A stretch of DNA of 64,000 bases, taken from positions 434,001-498,000 of the forward strand of contig NC_020284.1 of assembly GCF_000340905.1 (NCBI RefSeq), written 5' to 3'. A program made the translations under genes and the position numbers. This stretch comes from Candidatus Kinetoplastibacterium galatii TCC219. GTDB lineage: Bacteria; Pseudomonadota; Gammaproteobacteria; Burkholderiales; Burkholderiaceae_B. A model generated the notes under the pieces. The model saw only the letters and a program-made list of their open reading frames with translations. It did not search any database and was not told the origin of the DNA. This document shows, piece by piece, positions 59,669 to 64,000 of the stretch; position 1 is the first letter of the stretch; the number at the start of each line of letters is the position of its first letter.

Positions 59669-61324
59669 ATGCATCAAGAAGAATCTGTATATTATGATGT
59701 AGTTATAGTAGGAGCTGGACCTTCTGGCATATCAACCAGCATTAAACTTAAACAATTAGCCATAGATAAAAAAATTGATATAAAAATCTGTGTAATAGAA
59801 AAAAGTCGATCATTAGGGGATCATATTTTATCAGGAGCAATTGTAGACATAACAGCTATCAGAGAGTTATTGCCTAATTGCCCATTTGAAGAATCAGAGT
59901 TATTTACAATAGTGAATGAAGAAAGATTTTTATATTTTAAAAAAAATAAATATTTTAATATTCCAAATTTTCTTTTACCGAATTGCCTAAAAAATGATGG
60001 CTGTTATATAACTAGACTTGGACATTTAGTTAAATGGATGGGAAACAAAGCAGAAGCTTTAGGTGTTGATATTTTCACTGGTTTTGCTGCTACAGATTTA
60101 TTGTACAATGATAAAAATGAGGTCTGTGGAATAAAAACTGGAAGCTTCGGTTTGGATAGGGAGGGAGAAAAGACAAATTATTTTCAACCTGGATTGAATA
60201 TACTATCTAAGAATACTGTATTAGCAGAAGGATCTAGAGGAAACTTAGGTAAAAAAGTTATAGAGCACTTTAATCTCAATGAAGGTAAAAATCAACAAAG
60301 ATATGCTATTGGAATAAAGGAACTATGGAAAATAGATCACAGTAAATCAAGACCAGGACTTGTAATTCATACAATTGGTTGGCCTTTATGTGATAAAGCA
60401 AATGGTGGAGCTTTTCTATATAATATGAACAATGATTTAGTATCTGTAGGTATGATTGTCGATCTGAACTATAGTAATCCATGGTTATCTCCATTCAAAG
60501 AATTTCAAAGTTATAAGACTCATGATGTGATACATAATATTTTAGAAAATGGAAAAAGATTATCTTACGGGGCTAAATCTATAACAATGGGAGGATTGTT
60601 ATCTTTGCCTAAATTATATTTCAAAGGTGGGATATTAGTAGGATGCGATGCTGGATTTTTAAATTCATCTCGCTTAAAAGGTATACATACTGCCGTGAAA
60701 AGTGGAATAATTGCGGCTGAATCAATTATGGAAAGTATATTACTTGGCAATTCTAATATGAAAAATAATGAATTAGTTATTTATCATGAAAAATTTAAAA
60801 AATCATTTCTTCATAAAGAATTAAATAAATCTAGAAATTTCAAGCAATGGAGTAGTAAATATAAATTAATTGCATTATTAATGACAATATTAGAACAAAA
60901 AATACTTATGGGATATTTTTTTTGGAACTTATGTTCAAAAAAACCAGATAATTGTTTTCTTAAACAAGCTAATTCTATTGATCAGATAATCTACCAAAAA
61001 CCAGATAATAAGATAACATTTGATATAGAGAGCTCCGTTTTTTTATCAAATACTCATTACGAAAAAAATGAACCAATACACCTGAAAATTAATAATAAAG
61101 AAACGCCAGTACTTATAAACCTAAGAGATTATGCTGGACCTGAATCTAGATATTGCCCGGCAGGAGTATATAAATTTATTAAAGATGAGAATGGTAGATA
61201 TAAGATACATATTAACTCAGATAACTGTCTTCATTGTAAAACATGTGACATAAAGGATATTACTCAAAATATAACCTGGACACCACCTCAAGGAGGTAGT
61301 GGTCCTGTTTATAATGGTATGTAG
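59669..61324 (+). CDS. Electron transfer flavoprotein-ubiquinone oxidoreductase
   Basis: A 551-residue membrane-associated flavoprotein that moves electrons from reduced ETF to ubiquinone. The FAD motif YDVVIVGAGPSGISTSIKLK is at the N-terminus, VIEKSRSLGDHILSGAIVD follows, and the C-terminal 4Fe-4S site is SRYCPAGVYKF plus DNCLHCKTCDIKD. The ending WTPPQGGSGPVYNGM is typical. It pairs functionally with etfB-etfA at 26050-27743, far away in the window. GGGAAAT precedes the ATG. Confidence 0.96.
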   Translation: MHQEESVYYDVVIVGAGPSGISTSIKLKQLAIDKKIDIKICVIEKSRSLGDHILSGAIVDITAIRELLPNCPFEESELFTIVNEERFLYFKKNKYFNIPNFLLPNCLKNDGCYITRLGHLVKWMGNKAEALGVDIFTGFAATDLLYNDKNEVCGIKTGSFGLDREGEKTNYFQPGLNILSKNTVLAEGSRGNLGKKVIEHFNLNEGKNQQRYAIGIKELWKIDHSKSRPGLVIHTIGWPLCDKANGGAFLYNMNNDLVSVGMIVDLNYSNPWLSPFKEFQSYKTHDVIHNILENGKRLSYGAKSITMGGLLSLPKLYFKGGILVGCDAGFLNSSRLKGIHTAVKSGIIAAESIMESILLGNSNMKNNELVIYHEKFKKSFLHKELNKSRNFKQWSSKYKLIALLMTILEQKILMGYFFWNLCSKKPDNCFLKQANSIDQIIYQKPDNKITFDIESSVFLSNTHYEKNEPIHLKINNKETPVLINLRDYAGPESRYCPAGVYKFIKDENGRYKIHINSDNCLHCKTCDIKDITQNITWTPPQGGSGPVYNGM

Positions 61325-61329
61325 CCTTA

Positions 61330-63306
61330 TTAAAAAGATATAGAAAATTTATCAAGAATAGATATATTTTCTATAGTCGAAGTGTCTTGATTAATATTTT
61401 CTCCATTAGCTATAGATCTTAATAATCTTCTCATTATTTTACCTGATCTTGTCTTTGGTAAACTATCTCCAAATATTATATCTTTTGGTTTAGCTATAGG
61501 TCCTATTTCACAAGCAATCCAATTACGCAGTTCCTTTGCTATATTAACAGCATCTTCATTAGAAGGTTTATCTCCTTTCATAACTATGAAAGCAACCACA
61601 GCTTCACCAGTAGTGTCATCAGATCGTCCTATAACAGCTGCTTCTGAAACTTTACTGTGAGAGACCAAAGCCGATTCAATTTCCATTGTACCCAATCTAT
61701 GTCCTGAAACATTTAGAACATCATCAATTCTGCCCATAATCCAGAAATAACCATCACTGTCACGCTGTGCACCATCCCCAGCTAGATAATAGCCCTTAAG
61801 TTCTTCTGGAAAATAACTTGTTCTGAAACGTTCAGTATTACCCCATATATTACGTATCATCCCAGGCCATGGTTTCTTGATTACTAAGAATCCACCAGTC
61901 GCATTAGGTACCTCTTCCCCAGATTCGTCAACTACAGAAGCGAATATTCCAGGAAGAGGTAAAGAGCAAGAACCTGGTTTTAAATAATTTAAACAAGGCA
62001 ACGGTGTTATCATATGTCCACCGGTTTCAGTTTGCCACCATGTATCAGCAACAGGACAGTTTTCTTTACCAACATTTTTATAATACCACTTCCATGTATC
62101 TGGACTAATAGGTTCACCAACGGATCCTATTACACGTAAACTACTAAGGTCGAAATTATCTGGATGTACACTTGGATCAATGCATGATGATTTTATCAAA
62201 GAACGTATAGCAGTAGGAGCAGTATAAAAAATACTTACTTTGTGATTCTCAATCATTTTCCAGAATCTATCAGAATTAGGATAAGTTGGTATTCCTTCAA
62301 AAATTACTTGAGTTAACCCTAAAGATAAAGGACCATAAGCAATATAAGTATGTCCAGTTATCCAACCTACATCAGCGGTACACCAGAAAATATCATCGTC
62401 ACGAGTATCAAATGTCCATTGCATTGTCATTTTAGACCATAATAAATATCCTGCAGATGAGTGTTGTATACCTTTAGGTTTTCCAGTTGATCCTGATGTG
62501 TATAAAACAAATAAAGGATGCTCTGCATCGACAAACACAGGTGCACAATAATCTAATTGATTATTCTCTAAATCATCCATCCATAAATCACGATCATCTA
62601 ACCAGTTAATGCTACTACCGGTTCTTTTATAGACAATAACATTTGTTATGCTGTCACAGTTTCCTAAGCTAATAGCATCATCAACAGCTGATTTTAATGG
62701 TATCTGTTTTCCTCCCCTTTTTTGGTAATCGGATGTGATAATTAAAGACGCTCCAATATCCAATATGCGCTCATGCAAACTTTTAGACGAAAATCCACCA
62801 AAAACTACAGAATGAATAATTCCAAGCCTAGCACATGCATGCATAGCTACTATTACTTCAATAGACATTGGCATGTATATTATGCATCTATCTCCAATTT
62901 TATATCCTAAATTCTTTAGCCCATTGGCAAACTTACAAACTCTTACAAACAAATCTTTATAAGTTATTTTTGAGACATCACCATCATCAGATTCAAATAT
63001 AATAGCATTCTTATTTGAATTTCCATTTGTTAAATGAATATCCAAACAGTTAACAGTTACATTCATTGATCCATCTATAAACCATTTATAGTGTGGTTTA
63101 TTAGAATCATCTAATACTTTACTAAAGGTCTTAGACCAGGATAAGAGCTTAGTAGCATATCCCCCCCAAAACTCCTCGAAATTATTCTCGGCTTCTAAAC
63201 ATAATTTCTTGTAAGAGTCATAACTAGGAATCGAGTCTCCTGACACATTATAATTTATATTTGATACCTTATTATCTGTCAAGAATGACTGGATCGCATT
63301 AGGCAT
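61330..63306 (-). CDS. acs: Acetyl-CoA synthetase
   Basis: A 658-residue AMP-forming acetate--CoA ligase. The ATP loop [20 protein letters not shown] near residue 270, [54 protein letters not shown] and the acetylatable lysine motif [16 protein letters not shown] near residue 617 are intact. It converges with the ETF-QO gene 5 bases away. It lets the cell use acetate. Confidence 0.97.
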   Translation of the reverse strand: MPNAIQSFLTDNKVSNINYNVSGDSIPSYDSYKKLCLEAENNFEEFWGGYATKLLSWSKTFSKVLDDSNKPHYKWFIDGSMNVTVNCLDIHLTNGNSNKNAIIFESDDGDVSKITYKDLFVRVCKFANGLKNLGYKIGDRCIIYMPMSIEVIVAMHACARLGIIHSVVFGGFSSKSLHERILDIGASLIITSDYQKRGGKQIPLKSAVDDAISLGNCDSITNVIVYKRTGSSINWLDDRDLWMDDLENNQLDYCAPVFVDAEHPLFVLYTSGSTGKPKGIQHSSAGYLLWSKMTMQWTFDTRDDDIFWCTADVGWITGHTYIAYGPLSLGLTQVIFEGIPTYPNSDRFWKMIENHKVSIFYTAPTAIRSLIKSSCIDPSVHPDNFDLSSLRVIGSVGEPISPDTWKWYYKNVGKENCPVADTWWQTETGGHMITPLPCLNYLKPGSCSLPLPGIFASVVDESGEEVPNATGGFLVIKKPWPGMIRNIWGNTERFRTSYFPEELKGYYLAGDGAQRDSDGYFWIMGRIDDVLNVSGHRLGTMEIESALVSHSKVSEAAVIGRSDDTTGEAVVAFIVMKGDKPSNEDAVNIAKELRNWIACEIGPIAKPKDIIFGDSLPKTRSGKIMRRLLRSIANGENINQDTSTIENISILDKFSISF

Positions 63307-63365
63307 AATGCTATCTCCGATTAATTATTTTTTAGATTTTTGTAAATACTGATTTTTACTATTCA

Positions 63366-63776
63366 CTATATTAATGTTAGTGCAGATATACCTGCCTTAG
63401 CTACATCAGCATCTTCGTTTGATTTTGCCCCTGATACACCAATAGCACCAACAATATTATTTTCTATAATAATTGGGACCCCCCCTTCCAACATTCCTTC
63501 CAGCATTGGGGCTGATAAAAATGAATAGCGCCCAGAGTTTATGATTTCTTCATATACTAACGATTCTCTTCTACCCAAAGCTGAAGTTTTTGCTTTAGCT
63601 AATGATATATGTGATGATATTGCTGGTGCACCGTCAAGACGTAGCATTCCTAGCAAATGTCCACCATCATCTACCACTGATATTGATACACTCAATTTTT
63701 TATCTAAAGAATAGGCCTCAGATGATTTTATTATAAGTTTTACATCTTCTGTTGTAAGAAAGTATTTGGTCTTCAT
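63366..63776 (-). CDS. GlcG/HbpS-family (DUF336) protein
   Basis: A 136-residue protein of the GlcG/HbpS heme-degrading/heme-binding-like family: LSVSISVVDDGGHLLGMLRL with DGAPAISSHISLAKAKTSA, and PMLEGMLEGGVPIIIENNIV with GAIGVSGAKSNEDADVAKAG. I choose the ATG at 63776 because AAGGAG stands 5 bases before it; a longer frame from 63797 adds seven residues without support. Function in this organism is unknown; the family is linked to glycolate and heme metabolism. Confidence 0.85.
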   Translation of the reverse strand: MKTKYFLTTEDVKLIIKSSEAYSLDKKLSVSISVVDDGGHLLGMLRLDGAPAISSHISLAKAKTSALGRRESLVYEEIINSGRYSFLSAPMLEGMLEGGVPIIIENNIVGAIGVSGAKSNEDADVAKAGISALTLI

Positions 63777-63951
63777 AATAACTCCTTTATAAAACATAAC
63801 TCAAACATTAAGTTAAAGCATTAACAATATAAACATTCTAATCTATGATTAGATATAAAAAATAGTACACTTGCAACACGCTAATATTAACTTAAATAAA
63901 AAATGAGACAATTAATCTATATAAAGAGTCTACTATACTTGATCTATTAAT

Positions 63952-64000
63952 ATGAAAAATATAGAAATAAATAATAATCTAAAATTAGATATAAAAATAG
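63952..64000 (+). CDS. Possible start of an unidentified gene, cut by the window end
   Basis: ATG at 63952 opens 16 codons (MKNIEINNNLKLDIKI) that remain open at the window edge, with TACTATACT-type A+T-rich DNA upstream. There is no clear ribosome-binding site and too little sequence to identify a product. Confidence 0.3.
   Translation, partial: MKNIEINNNLKLDIKI

Overview
The window is a compact, strongly A+T-rich bacterial chromosome segment (coding DNA looks close to 30% G+C by eye) packed with single-copy housekeeping genes. Gene content and order are those of the betaproteobacterial family Alcaligenaceae (Bordetella/Taylorella relatives): gyrA-serC-pheA-hisC-tyrA-aroA-cmk-rpsA-ihfB, rimP-nusA-infB-rbfA-truB-typA, odhA-odhB-lpdA, pyrG-kdsA-eno, gyrA next to ompA and ubiG, and a betaproteobacterial tmRNA. 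The combination of base composition, short intergenic spaces, lost neighbours, Asn/Lys/Ile-rich proteins and homopolymer tracts points to a genome-reduced endosymbiont. A Candidatus Kinetoplastibacterium-type symbiont of trypanosomatids is the best guess from general knowledge; the sequence alone does not prove the host. I see no insertion sequence, prophage, CRISPR array, integron or toxin-antitoxin pair.

Layout. 1-3306: translation genes on the minus strand (start of rimM, rpsP, a TusA-family protein, alaS). 3664-8109: an orphan flavin/2Fe-2S reductase, a long gene-free leader, rho, queH and a ZIP metal transporter. 8128-18746: polA and the rimP-nusA-infB-rbfA-truB-typA translation cluster. 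18932-25920: rluB (apparently frameshifted near its 5' end), tRNA-Thr(CGT), ispH, rpmE2, a MATE transporter, orn, rsgA and rplS. 26050-28692: etfA, etfB and a histone-deacetylase-family hydrolase. 29054-40088: the long minus-strand run from gyrA to ihfB. 40460-45302: ompA, ubiG, tmRNA, rluD, bamD and trpS. 45440-51124: the 2-oxoglutarate dehydrogenase operon, preceded by a G+C-rich structured leader that fits the Burkholderiales sucA RNA motif. 51747-61324: maeB, a THUMP methyltransferase, eno, kdsA, pyrG and ETF-ubiquinone oxidoreductase. 61330-64000: acs, a GlcG/HbpS-family protein and perhaps the first codons of a further gene.

How the genes work together. The window supplies core replication and transcription (gyrA, polA, rho, nusA, ihfB), ribosome assembly and translation (infB, rpsA, rpsP, rplS, rpmE2, rimP, rimM, rbfA, rsgA, truB, rluB, rluD, typA, alaS, trpS, tmRNA, tRNA-Thr), the late steps to chorismate-derived phenylalanine and tyrosine (aroA, pheA, tyrA, hisC), a piece of the TCA cycle with malic enzyme and acetyl-CoA synthetase, and a complete ETF to ETF-QO electron route into the quinone pool. 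Isoprenoid (ispH), ubiquinone (ubiG), KDO (kdsA) and outer-membrane (bamD, ompA) genes indicate a real Gram-negative envelope.

I found no clearly new multi-gene system. The most interesting signals are regulatory or degenerative: a frameshift at an A7 tract in rluB; an ihfB without a usable start at the expected place beside an A9 tract; the retained G+C-rich sucA leader; a divergent tmRNA tag with rluD running antisense into the tmRNA acceptor arm; transcription terminators folded into the last codons of rsgA, maeB and the THUMP methyltransferase; loss of proofreading residues in PolA; and an altered G4 motif in IF2.
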